Source: Sulfurimonas sp. (lineage in GTDB: Bacteria > Campylobacterota > Campylobacteria > Campylobacterales > Sulfurimonadaceae). Taken from it: a stretch of 64,000 nt of DNA. The translations under genes and the position numbers were made by a program. Of this stretch, positions 56,493-64,000 are shown one piece after another (the stretch's first letter is position 1; every line of letters begins with the position of its first letter). Below the pieces are notes generated by a model. That model had not been told where the DNA came from, searched no databases, and worked only from the letters and a program-made list of their open reading frames with translations. The stretch spans positions 36,300 to 100,299 of the forward strand of contig NZ_JAQTOD010000005.1 in the NCBI RefSeq assembly GCF_028713515.1, given 5' to 3'.

Positions 56493-57290
56493 ATGCCAAA
56501 ATTTAGTATATCGGTCTTAGTGCTTCTCTTTTTTGTATCGTTTTTCGGATCATTTTTTTATACAACAGATGCATATCATCTTAATGCAGGTTCAATACTG
56601 CTTCCACCATCACAAGAGCACATTTTTGGCACAGACAGGTTGGGAAGAGATATGCTTGCAAGACTAATAGAAGGTGGCAAAATTTCACTTATTATAGGTG
56701 TCGGAAGTGCTTTTATAGCGTCCTTTGTTGGTCTGATTATTGGCTCGATGGCTGGATATTTTAGAGGTGGCGTGGATAAAGGTTTTGTTATTGTGGTTGA
56801 TTTATTTTTAACATTTCCAACATTTTTTCTACTTTTAGCTCTTGTGAGTTATGTAAACGCCTCAACTTGGGTTTTGATATTTATAATCTCCGTAACTGGA
56901 TGGATGACGACGGCTAGATTGGTTCGTTCGGAGAGTTTTAAAATCACATCACAACCGTTCATAAAGATACTAAACATAGCAAAAATAAGCAAGATAAAGA
57001 TACTTTTTAAGTATTACACACCTATTTTAGCACCTATATTTTTGGTTGGATTTACATTTGGAGTCGGCGGAGCGATACTCTCAGAATCAGCTCTTAGTTT
57101 TTTAGGTCTTGGCATTGTAGCTCCTCAGATGAGCTGGGGAACAATTTTAAGTGATGGAAAAGATGTGATTGAGATAGCTTGGTGGGTTAGTTTCTTCCCT
57201 GGACTTATGATTTTTTTGATAACGCTTTCGCTTATAAACATCTCAAATTATCTGCAACAACTAACAAACCAAAAGCAGATTCAAAACTAG
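56493..57290 (+). CDS. Peptide/nickel-type ABC transporter permease (DppC/OppC family), orphan
   Basis: The 265-residue protein has the DppC-family signature HIFGTDRLGRDMLARLIEGG, about six membrane helices and GVGGAILSESALSFLGLGI. The cytoplasmic EAA-type loop is diverged (IKILNIAKISKIKILFKYY). No DppB partner, binding protein or ATPase is adjacent; it follows flgK by eight bases. It may act with a transporter encoded elsewhere or be exapted. The reading frame is intact. Confidence 0.87.
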   Translation: MPKFSISVLVLLFFVSFFGSFFYTTDAYHLNAGSILLPPSQEHIFGTDRLGRDMLARLIEGGKISLIIGVGSAFIASFVGLIIGSMAGYFRGGVDKGFVIVVDLFLTFPTFFLLLALVSYVNASTWVLIFIISVTGWMTTARLVRSESFKITSQPFIKILNIAKISKIKILFKYYTPILAPIFLVGFTFGVGGAILSESALSFLGLGIVAPQMSWGTILSDGKDVIEIAWWVSFFPGLMIFLITLSLINISNYLQQLTNQKQIQN

Positions 57291-57409
57291 ATAAATGAGC
57301 AGAGTAGAAGTATTAAACTAGCTCTTTTAGAGTTTTTAAATATTTATATCTAAAATACTTAATCTACTACAGAGCTAGATAGTCCCTTGTTTTTATGTTT
57401 GCTTTATTG

Positions 57410-57709
57410 CTAGCGCAGTGTTGGTATATATTCTGAGAGTGCTTTAATCTCGTCGTCACTTAGCTCTGATGCCTTTTCTTGCATTGTTGAACCCATGCCA
57501 TGACTATCTCTTTTGTCATACTTGTAGCCTTTGAGTGACTTGTAGATAGTTTGCGAATCTAGTGCGCCAACAATAAGGCTTGCGCCTAAACCACTCTCTT
57601 GCATTTTTGTGCCATGGCACTCAGAACATACAGAAGAGACGATGCTACTAGCTTCTCTTGCGGATAGCAGTGTGCTTAACAAAAACAAAATAACAGAATT
57701 TTTTTTCAA
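57410..57709 (-). CDS. Small periplasmic class I cytochrome c
   Basis: The protein has a short signal peptide (MKKNSVILFLLSTLLSA) and one heme site, CSECH with Cys28, Cys31 and His32. A Met suited to axial ligation lies in HGMGSTMQEK. The 99-residue length and the C-terminal helix (SDDEIKALSEYIPTL) fit the cytochrome c553 type that carries electrons between the quinol oxidase complex and terminal oxidases. It is transcribed divergently from trpG. Confidence 0.88.
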   Translation of the reverse strand: MKKNSVILFLLSTLLSAREASSIVSSVCSECHGTKMQESGLGASLIVGALDSQTIYKSLKGYKYDKRDSHGMGSTMQEKASELSDDEIKALSEYIPTLR

Positions 57710-58082
57710 TATATACCCCTCTTGATGATTTATTACAATTGTAGGTGCTTTTACACTGTTTGTCTCTTAAAAATATATTTATCATAAAAAAGTAATTTTA
57801 GTTATATAAAATACTTTTTAACTATTGTGAGTTTTGATAAATACCAATCAGCTATAGTTTATTCATAAAAAATATACTTTTACTTTTATTGCATATTTTG
57901 TATAGATAGAAGTCAATTAATAATATGAAGCAAAAACGAATGGTATAATTTCTGAGCTAATTTTGCATAAATAATGTTACTGAAAATTGAAATAAAATAT
58001 ATAAATTTTTCCTAGATTGTGACACAAAAAATAAGTTTATGTGTTGTTTGAGTTTAGAACCCATAAAAGGAGTTAAAATATA
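57710..58082. other. 373-base AT-rich divergent intergenic region
   Basis: It lies between the cytochrome c and trpG starts. An extended -10 box TGGTATAAT at 57941-57949 suggests the trpG promoter with a leader of about 125 bases. No RNA gene, repeat or small ORF with a sound ribosome site is seen. A weak CACA/TGTG stem near 58020-58050 is not convincing. Confidence 0.55.
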
Positions 58083-58652
58083 ATGATATTAATGATAGAT
58101 AATTATGATAGTTTTACTTACAATATAGTTCAGTACTGCAGAGAACTTGGGGCTGATCTTAAAATAATTAGAAATGATGAGATGGGCATAGAGGAGATTG
58201 AAGCTTTAAATCCAGAGAAGATTATTATCTCTCCTGGTCCGGCTACTCCTGATGATGCAGGAATTACCCTTGAAGTTATAAGACATTTTAAGGATAAAGT
58301 GCCAATTTTAGGTATATGTTTGGGTCATCAGAGTATAGCTCAGGTATTTGGTGGCGATGTTGTTCGTGCTAAAAATATGATGCATGGAAAAACATCTAAA
58401 ATGCAGAGGGTTGGAGAGAGCGAGATTTTTAAAGGCTTGCCTAAAGAATTTGTTGCAACAAGATACCACTCTCTAATCGTAAAAAAAGATAATTTACCAG
58501 AAGTGATAGAACCAACCTCATACAGTGAAGATGACAATGAGATAATGTCGCTAAAAATCAAAGACAGAGAGATTTATGGTGTGCAGTTTCATCCAGAATC
58601 TATCATGAGTGAATATGGTCATGAGATATTAGGAAACTTTTTAAAAATATGA
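58083..58652 (+). CDS. trpG: Anthranilate / aminodeoxychorismate synthase glutaminase subunit
   Basis: This class I glutamine amidotransferase feeds ammonia to TrpE or PabB for tryptophan or folate synthesis. The 189-residue protein starts LMIDNYDSFTYNIVQY and has the nucleophile Cys79 in LGICLGHQSIAQ, with His and Glu of the triad in VQFHPESIMSEYG. AAAGGAGTT precedes the ATG. No trpE or pabB is adjacent, so it may serve both pathways. It overlaps the next gene by four bases. Confidence 0.93.
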   Translation: MILMIDNYDSFTYNIVQYCRELGADLKIIRNDEMGIEEIEALNPEKIIISPGPATPDDAGITLEVIRHFKDKVPILGICLGHQSIAQVFGGDVVRAKNMMHGKTSKMQRVGESEIFKGLPKEFVATRYHSLIVKKDNLPEVIEPTSYSEDDNEIMSLKIKDREIYGVQFHPESIMSEYGHEILGNFLKI

Positions 58653-59842
58653 ACGCTCGCTACATTCTATTCTTTGTATTGGGAATAGATGCTCTTATAC
58701 TAATCTTTCAGAGTAGTGAGCTCTCTATATCTTACAATGAGGCGCTTCTTCTATTTGGTGATTTCTCATTTTTACAAACAATCGTAAAAGCTTCAATATA
58801 TTTTCTTGGGCAAAACGACTTAGCGCTACGACTCCCTATGATTTTTCTACATTTGTTAAGTGTCACTCTTCTTTATAAAATAACTAAAAAATATCTAAAA
58901 AAACCAAGCAGTAGAGTCTGGATAACACTTATTTTTATTTTACTTCCAGGAGTTATTAGTTCAGCATTAATAGTAAATAGTGCCGGATTAGTTATCTTTG
59001 GACTCTTGTTATTTGTTTATTTATATGAAAATTATCACATAAAATACATATATCCACTTTTGGCGGTTTATTCGTTAGTGAGTGGTGGTTTTGTTTATCT
59101 CTTTTTGGCTCTGATATTTTTTTCAATATTCACAAAAAATAGACTGTTTTTTATCTATAATTTATCTCTATTTGCTATATCAATTTATCTATATAAGATT
59201 GACCTGCATGGCTCCCCAAGTGGACATTTTCTAGACCTGCTTGGAGTGTATGCAGCAATTTTTACTCCTATAATTTTTGTATATCTCTTTTATGTGCTCT
59301 ATAGAAAATACTTAACAAAAGATATTTCTGTATTGTGGTTTATTTCATCTACCGCATTGATTATCTCACTTCTATTATCGTTTAGGCAGCGACTCGATAT
59401 TGAGCTTTTTGCACCATACCTTATTTTAGCACTTCCTTTGGCTGCACAGACCTTTGAGCACTCATATAGAGTTCGTCTGAAGATTTTTAGAAAAAATTAT
59501 AGATTTATATTCATTCTAGCATTAGTAATTCTTTTCATAAACAGCTCAGTAGTTTTTTTTAATAAATATTTATATGTTTTTATTGATAATCCAAAAAAAC
59601 ATTTCGCATACAATATGCATGTGACAAAAGAGCTAGCAAAAGAGCTTAAAAAAAGAGATATAAATTGTGTTAGCGCAACAAAAAAAATGTCTTTAAGACT
59701 AGAATTCTACGGTGTAACAAAATGTAATAAGTATGAACTAGAAGAGAATTCTTTAAGTAATAAAAAAAGAAGTGATGTAACGATTCGTTACAAAAATAGA
59801 GTTGTATATTCTGCAGATGTTACAAAGATAAACAAAAATTAA
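58649..59842 (+). CDS. GT-C-like membrane glycosyltransferase (PMT/ArnT type), putative
   Basis: The 397-residue protein has about nine N-terminal membrane helices followed by a periplasmic C-terminal region of about 70 residues. A short conserved acidic piece comes after the first helix (LSISYNEALLLFGDF), where PMT-family enzymes have DE. The lipid-linked sugar donor is not known. It overlaps the trpG stop (ATGA), so the two are cotranslated, although no functional link is evident. The call is by topology and the loop position, not by a strict motif. Confidence 0.68.
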   Translation: MNARYILFFVLGIDALILIFQSSELSISYNEALLLFGDFSFLQTIVKASIYFLGQNDLALRLPMIFLHLLSVTLLYKITKKYLKKPSSRVWITLIFILLPGVISSALIVNSAGLVIFGLLLFVYLYENYHIKYIYPLLAVYSLVSGGFVYLFLALIFFSIFTKNRLFFIYNLSLFAISIYLYKIDLHGSPSGHFLDLLGVYAAIFTPIIFVYLFYVLYRKYLTKDISVLWFISSTALIISLLLSFRQRLDIELFAPYLILALPLAAQTFEHSYRVRLKIFRKNYRFIFILALVILFINSSVVFFNKYLYVFIDNPKKHFAYNMHVTKELAKELKKRDINCVSATKKMSLRLEFYGVTKCNKYELEENSLSNKKRSDVTIRYKNRVVYSADVTKINKN

Positions 59843-59858
59843 AGCAATCGAGTGCTTT
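59841..59858 (+). terminator. Small hairpin before aclB
   Basis: AAAGCA and TGCTTT form a 6-bp stem that overlaps the stop codon of the preceding gene. It is weak as a terminator. Confidence 0.35.
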
Positions 59859-59930
59859 GCACCAGTAGAGAACAGTTAATTAATTAACCTTATGTTAGTA
59901 TTCCGCAAATATTATTAATAGGGAGTTGCA

Positions 59931-61265
59931 ATGGCTCAAAAAGCGATTAGAGAGTATGACGCAAAGTCAATCTTGGCAAAACATTGGAAAAAATACTTTC
60001 CAGATTTTACTTATGCTTATGAAACTATAATGGTTCAAAATGGATCAGAGTTAAAAGAGGCTGCCAAGAGCAAGTCTTGGATAAAGAGTAAAGCACTTGT
60101 TGCTAAACCAGATATGCTTTTTGGAAAAAGAGGCAAGAATGGTTTAGTTCTTTTTAGAGATACAAAACCTGGTGATGTATCATTAGAAAAAGCTGCTAGT
60201 TGGATTGATGAGAAATCTTCATCAAAACAATCTGTATACTTTTCATTTGAGGGTGACACTCCACATGGTGAAGCAAAAGTAGATATGTTAACTCACTTTA
60301 TTGTTGAGCCATTTACTCCACATGCCCAAGAGGAAGAGTACTATATCTCTGCTACATGTGTTGGCGATGATGATATGCTTTATATGTCGGCTGAGGGCGG
60401 CATGGAAGTTGAAGAAAACTGGGATAAAGTTACGGAGGTTGCTTTTAAAATAACTGATAGTGAAGAGGTAATTGCCGAGAGAATCAAAGCAAATATCCCA
60501 AAAGATGTTGCAGAAAAAGATAAAAAGGCATTTGCTGAGTTTGCAATCGGCTTTTTTAGAGCATATAGAGAACTGAATTTTGCATATCTTGAAATTAACC
60601 CGTTTGTAATGCAGGGTAAAAAAATAGAACTTCTTGATATGGTTGCAAAACTTGACGATACAGCTGGTTTTATGATGGCAAAAGATTGGGGAGATGTTGA
60701 ATATCCTACATCATTTGGAATGGAAGCAAAATCTCCAGAAGTTGAGGCTATTGAAGCTGCTGATGCTAAGACAGGTGCTTCACTAAAACTTACACTCTTA
60801 AAGCCAGATGCTAGAATCTGGACTATGGTTGCAGGTGGTGGTGCTTCAGTTGTTTACGCTGATACTATCGCTGACTTGGCTGGAATCGAAGATTTGGCAA
60901 ACTATGGCGAGTATAGTGGTGGACCAACTACTGGTGAGACAAAATTTTATGCTGAGACTATTTTAGGTCTTATGACAAAAGCAAAAGACGCAAAAGATAG
61001 AGATAAAGTTCTAATCATTGGTGGAGCTATTGCAAACTTTACAGATGTTGCAAAAACTTTTACGGGAATTATTCAAGCATTTGAAAACTATGCTGAAAAG
61101 ATGAAAGAAGTTGGTATCAAAATCTATGTTCGTCGTGGTGGACCAAACTATGAAAAAGGTCTTAAAGATATCAAAGAGGCTGCGGATAGATTGGGACTTT
61201 ATATTGAAGTTTATGGACCAGAAACACATGTTACAGACATCGTGCGTATGGCACTAGCGAAGTAA
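59931..61265 (+). CDS. aclB: ATP-citrate lyase, small (SucC-like) subunit
   Basis: With AclA it splits citrate into acetyl-CoA and oxaloacetate using ATP and CoA, the key step of the reductive TCA cycle. The 444-residue protein has an ATP-grasp-like N-terminal half (AYLEINPFVM with acidic metal ligands, and MVAKLDDTAGF) and a CoA-ligase-like C-terminal part (MVAGGGASVVYADTIADL, GGPTTGETKFYAE). It is nine bases before aclA, with GGGAGTTGCA before the ATG. Its presence marks an autotrophic Campylobacterota genome. Confidence 0.95.
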   Translation: MAQKAIREYDAKSILAKHWKKYFPDFTYAYETIMVQNGSELKEAAKSKSWIKSKALVAKPDMLFGKRGKNGLVLFRDTKPGDVSLEKAASWIDEKSSSKQSVYFSFEGDTPHGEAKVDMLTHFIVEPFTPHAQEEEYYISATCVGDDDMLYMSAEGGMEVEENWDKVTEVAFKITDSEEVIAERIKANIPKDVAEKDKKAFAEFAIGFFRAYRELNFAYLEINPFVMQGKKIELLDMVAKLDDTAGFMMAKDWGDVEYPTSFGMEAKSPEVEAIEAADAKTGASLKLTLLKPDARIWTMVAGGGASVVYADTIADLAGIEDLANYGEYSGGPTTGETKFYAETILGLMTKAKDAKDRDKVLIIGGAIANFTDVAKTFTGIIQAFENYAEKMKEVGIKIYVRRGGPNYEKGLKDIKEAADRLGLYIEVYGPETHVTDIVRMALAK

Positions 61266-61274
61266 GGGGAGAAA

Positions 61275-63089
61275 ATGGCACAACTATTTACTAAAACAAC
61301 ACAAGCAATTTTTTGGAACAACAACACAACGGCAATACAAAGAATGTTGGATTATGATTATACAATCCAAAGAGAAACTCCTTCAGTAGCTGCAATTGTT
61401 GCTCCAACAAGCGGAAATAAATTTGAGAAGTTCTTTTATGGACCAAACGAGATAATGATTCCTGTTTTTAAAAGTACACCAGAAGCTAAAGCTGCACTAC
61501 CAAAAGCTGATGTTTTACTAAACTTTGCATCTTTTAGAACTGCTTATGAAGTAACTATGGAAGCATTAAACCTTGGTGGTTTTAGCTCTATTATGATAAC
61601 AGCAGAGGGAATTCCTGAGAGACTTGCTCGTGCTATGAATCAACATGCAAGAGATAAAGGTGTAACAGTAATCGGACCTGCAACAGTAGGTGCTATCGCT
61701 CCAGGTGCATTTAAAATTGCAAATATTGGTGGAACGATTGAGAATATTATTAGTTCAAAACTTCACCGTGCCGGCTCATGTGGGCTTGTAACTCGTTCAG
61801 GTGGACTATTCAACGAACTCTCAAACATCATTGCAATCAATGCTGATGGTATCGCCGAGGGTGTTGCTATCGGTGGAGATAGATTTGTAGGATCTGTATT
61901 TATTGATAATTTACTAAGAATGGAAGCTAATCCAGAAGTTAAATATATGTTACTTTTAGGTGAAGTTGGCGGTACTGAAGAGTACAAAGTTATAGAAGCT
62001 GTAAAATCAGGTCAAATCAAAAAGCCAATTATTGCTTGGTGTATCGGTACAATCGCTAAGTATTATGATAGTGGTGTTCAGTTTGGTCACGCTGGCGCAT
62101 CTGCAAATGGCGACATGGAAACAGCTGAAGCAAAAAATAGAGCGATGAAAGAGGTTGGTATTCATGTACCTACATCATTTAACGATTTACCGGAAATTAT
62201 CAGTGCTGTTTATCATGCACTTCATGCTGAGGGTATTGTTAAAGATATAAAAGAGCCTGCAATGAATGTATGCCCTAAAGTTAGAAGAAGTAAAGAGTTT
62301 ATCTGTACTATTTCTGATGACAGAGGTGACGAAGCAACTTATGCCGGCTTCCCAATCTCTTCACTTGCAACCCCAGATACTGGCAAAGGAATCGGTGATG
62401 TTATATCGCTTTTATGGTTTAAAAAACAGTATCCACAATGGGCAACTCAGTTTATTGAGACAGTTATTAAAACTGTAGCAGATCATGGTCCAGCAGTTTC
62501 AGGTGCACATAACTCAAAAGTTACAGCAAGAGCTGGAAAATCAGTTGTTGAAGCACTTGTAACAGGACTTCTTACAATTGGACCAAGATTTGGTGGAGCA
62601 ATTGACGGCGCTGCTAAGTATTTCAAATATGCAGATGACAACAAACTCTCTCCAGCAGAGTTTTTAAATCATATGAAAAAAGAGGGTGTTCCAATCCCAG
62701 GTATTGGTCATAGAATCAAATCACTTAAGAATCCAGATTTAAGAGTAGAAGGTCTTAAAAAATTCGCACGCGAATATTTCCCATCAACTTCACTACTTGA
62801 TTATGCACTAACAGTTGAACAGTTAACAACATCAAAAAAAGAGAATCTAATTCTTAATGTTGATGGAACTATTGGTATTTTAATGGTAGATATGTGGAGA
62901 GCATTAGGATATAGTGAAGAAGAGATTAATGAGTTTATTGACTCAGGTACTCTAAACTCATTCTTTATTGTTGGAAGAAGTATCGGGTTTGTTGGCCATA
63001 TCTTAGATGAGAAACGCCTTGCAATGCCAATGTATAGACACCCAATGGATGATATCTTGTATGATGTTCCAATGGCAGAGAAAATTTAA
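61275..63089 (+). CDS. aclA: ATP-citrate lyase, large (SucD/citrate synthase-like) subunit
   Basis: The 604-residue protein joins a SucD-like CoA-binding domain with a citrate-synthase-like C-terminal domain. The phosphorylated His is in VQFGHAGASANGDME, the CoA site in GPATVGAIAPGAFK, and the citrate-synthase-like region in GPAVSGAHNSKVTARAGKS and GIGHRIKSLKNPD. It starts after GGGGAGAAA, so it is strongly translated. A long hairpin follows the stop. aclB and aclA are enough for the citrate-cleavage reaction of the reductive TCA cycle. Confidence 0.97.
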   Translation: MAQLFTKTTQAIFWNNNTTAIQRMLDYDYTIQRETPSVAAIVAPTSGNKFEKFFYGPNEIMIPVFKSTPEAKAALPKADVLLNFASFRTAYEVTMEALNLGGFSSIMITAEGIPERLARAMNQHARDKGVTVIGPATVGAIAPGAFKIANIGGTIENIISSKLHRAGSCGLVTRSGGLFNELSNIIAINADGIAEGVAIGGDRFVGSVFIDNLLRMEANPEVKYMLLLGEVGGTEEYKVIEAVKSGQIKKPIIAWCIGTIAKYYDSGVQFGHAGASANGDMETAEAKNRAMKEVGIHVPTSFNDLPEIISAVYHALHAEGIVKDIKEPAMNVCPKVRRSKEFICTISDDRGDEATYAGFPISSLATPDTGKGIGDVISLLWFKKQYPQWATQFIETVIKTVADHGPAVSGAHNSKVTARAGKSVVEALVTGLLTIGPRFGGAIDGAAKYFKYADDNKLSPAEFLNHMKKEGVPIPGIGHRIKSLKNPDLRVEGLKKFAREYFPSTSLLDYALTVEQLTTSKKENLILNVDGTIGILMVDMWRALGYSEEEINEFIDSGTLNSFFIVGRSIGFVGHILDEKRLAMPMYRHPMDDILYDVPMAEKI

Positions 63090-63104
63090 AAACACTACTC
63101 GAAA

Positions 63105-63140
63105 GTTAAACTTTAAGAACTGAGTTTCTTGAAGTTTAAC
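63105..63140 (+). terminator. Long hairpin after aclA
   Basis: GTTAAACTTTAAGAA pairs with TTCTTGAAGTTTAAC around a short loop, giving 14 pairs and one mismatch. There is no clear T-run. It probably ends or protects the aclBA transcript. Confidence 0.6.
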
Positions 63141-63232
63141 TGCTCATTCCATAAAATTATTTCAGTTAAAACCCCTCTACTTTATTACCTTTTTTGATAT
63201 ACTTATATCAAATATAGTTGACTGGATTACAT

Positions 63233-63856
63233 ATGAAAAAAGCATTCACGATGTTAGAGCTAATTTTTGTCATAATAGTCATCGGCATAATAGCTGCTGT
63301 TGTAATTCCAAGAACAGGTTCAAATAAACTCAACGAAGCGGCACTTCAGGTTCTTTCTCATATAAGATACACACAGCATTTGGCTATGGTAGACGATAGA
63401 TTTAATGCAGGTAATCCGTTGTGGTTTCGAGAAAATTGGCAAATTGAGTTTAAGTCTGCAGCAAATGTGTACTATCAAATATATTCAGACAGGGATCATA
63501 ATGGAAATTGTGATGTTATAAACAGAGAAGCTGCAGTAGATTCTATGACTGGTTCTACTTTGGATGGAAATAGCAACATTACAGATCTTAAAAAAACATT
63601 CTCTATTTCTAGTGTTGCTTTTTCACCAAGTTGTAGTGGAAATGGTACGGGAAAAGAATTATCTTTTGATGTTATAGGACGACCATATTTTTATATTACC
63701 AGCGCAAACCCACCTACCTCAAATATCTATACATACTTGTTGCTGTCAAATTGCGACATAACGTTAACAAGTCCAGAGGGGACAGCAAAAATAAGAGTGC
63801 ACCCAGAAACAGGATATGCTTGTATATTGAATAATGCTGGAACAGATTGTCTTTAG
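63233..63856 (+). CDS. Type IV pilin/pseudopilin-like protein
   Basis: From ATG at 63233 the protein begins MKKAFTMLELIFVIIVIGI, a class III (prepilin) leader with Phe after the cleavage site and the conserved Glu5. The residue before the cut is Ala rather than the usual Gly. The remaining 185 residues hold a globular domain with four Cys (HNGNCDVIN, SPSCSGNG, LLSNCDITL, YACILNNAGTDCL), probably disulfide-linked. No secretion or pilus assembly gene is adjacent. It could be a competence or minor pilin. The ORF track starts five codons too early. Confidence 0.85.
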   Translation: MKKAFTMLELIFVIIVIGIIAAVVIPRTGSNKLNEAALQVLSHIRYTQHLAMVDDRFNAGNPLWFRENWQIEFKSAANVYYQIYSDRDHNGNCDVINREAAVDSMTGSTLDGNSNITDLKKTFSISSVAFSPSCSGNGTGKELSFDVIGRPYFYITSANPPTSNIYTYLLLSNCDITLTSPEGTAKIRVHPETGYACILNNAGTDCL

Positions 63857-63907
63857 ACTTTTTCTAAATTTATCCACCAATTAAGCCCTCTCTAAGCAAC
63901 TCTTACC

Positions 63908-63913
63908 TATAAT
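63908..63913 (+). promoter_or_regulatory. Putative -10 box at the right edge
   Basis: TATAAT lies just before the folded element at 63923-63983, so transcription could start at its first base. The gene it drives is outside the window. Confidence 0.5.
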
Positions 63914-63922
63914 TCCCATCCA

Positions 63923-63983
63923 CAAACAAAGCGACCTAAAGTTTAGGTGTAACGCTCTAGAAGAGCCGAAATAACTTCGTTTG
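63923..63983 (+). ncRNA. Candidate structured 5' leader with a three-way junction
   Basis: Three stems can form: P1 CAAACAAAG with CTTCGTTTG (8 of 9 pairs), P2 ACCTA/TAGGT and P3 GCTCT/AGAGC. The junction strands are CG, GTAAC and CGAAATAA. The layout fits a riboswitch-like or other folded leader, but I do not recognise its class. The prediction is by hand, and the downstream gene is not visible. Confidence 0.45.
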
Positions 63984-64000
63984 AGATCATTGAAAACTAA

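Noticed and set aside
57710-58082. Small RNA gene in the long intergenic gap
   Set aside because: No strong hairpin followed by a T-run is seen; only a promoter box and weak pairing.

Overview
The window comes from a low-GC chemolithoautotrophic member of the Campylobacterota (Epsilonproteobacteria), most like Sulfurimonas. The evidence is adjacent ATP-citrate lyase genes (aclB-aclA, reductive TCA cycle), a sulfide:quinone oxidoreductase, a cbpA-hspR heat-shock pair, a 643-residue RNase R, an N-terminal-only FlgJ, flagellar promoters of sigma54 and sigma28 type, and many sensory proteins. No prophage, IS element, CRISPR array or rRNA operon is visible. The region reads as core chromosome with short, tightly packed operons.

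Layout. 1-8.4 kb: the end of an RND efflux pump, ilvC, a minus-strand HDOD/rnr/holA block, then a small unknown gene and a GreA/GreB factor. 8.5-14.3 kb: purL, two tRNAs (Asn, Met), groES-groEL and tpx. 14.4-19.7 kb: a small membrane protein, a metal-binding HMA protein, then a minus-strand block (manB/pgm, pyrC, a two-component system, exbB, exbD). 19.8-27 kb: lipoprotein, phosphoesterase, YaeQ, then a tight operon holding a periplasmic protein, an FtsX-type permease, a LolD-type ATPase, a divergent heme-copper-oxidase-like protein and a polytopic membrane protein, followed by a YceI protein. 27-30.4 kb: a minus-strand metal-uptake operon (small membrane protein, porin-like protein, ZnuA, ZnuB, no ATPase).

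30.5-45.5 kb is mainly sensory and respiratory: a chemoreceptor, a heme-motif PAS/GGDEF/EAL protein, pepN, sqr, an unlisted 54-codon gene, a membrane-anchored pseudo-deformylase, a hybrid kinase, a response regulator, a MOSC protein and a phosphofructokinase. 45.6-52.4 kb: purH, cbpA-hspR with a HAIR-like operator, murA, an ExoX-like protein and rsmD. 52.5-56.5 kb: the flagellar cluster flgI-flgJ / flgM-flgN-flgK. 56.5-63.9 kb: an orphan peptide-type ABC permease, a small cytochrome c, trpG/pabA, a GT-C-like membrane protein, aclB-aclA and a pilin-like protein. The last 90 bases look like the promoter and folded 5' leader of a gene outside the window.

The most notable items are: (1) the heme-copper-oxidase-like protein that keeps its heme histidines but lacks the usual CuB histidines, inside an ABC-transporter operon; (2) a deformylase-fold protein that has lost all metal ligands and gained membrane helices, next to a hybrid kinase; (3) a dispersed family of about 86-110 nt intergenic repeats whose copies keep RNA hairpins through G-U and compensatory changes; (4) a three-way-junction leader at the right edge. 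All functional statements rest on reading motifs by eye; no database search was possible.
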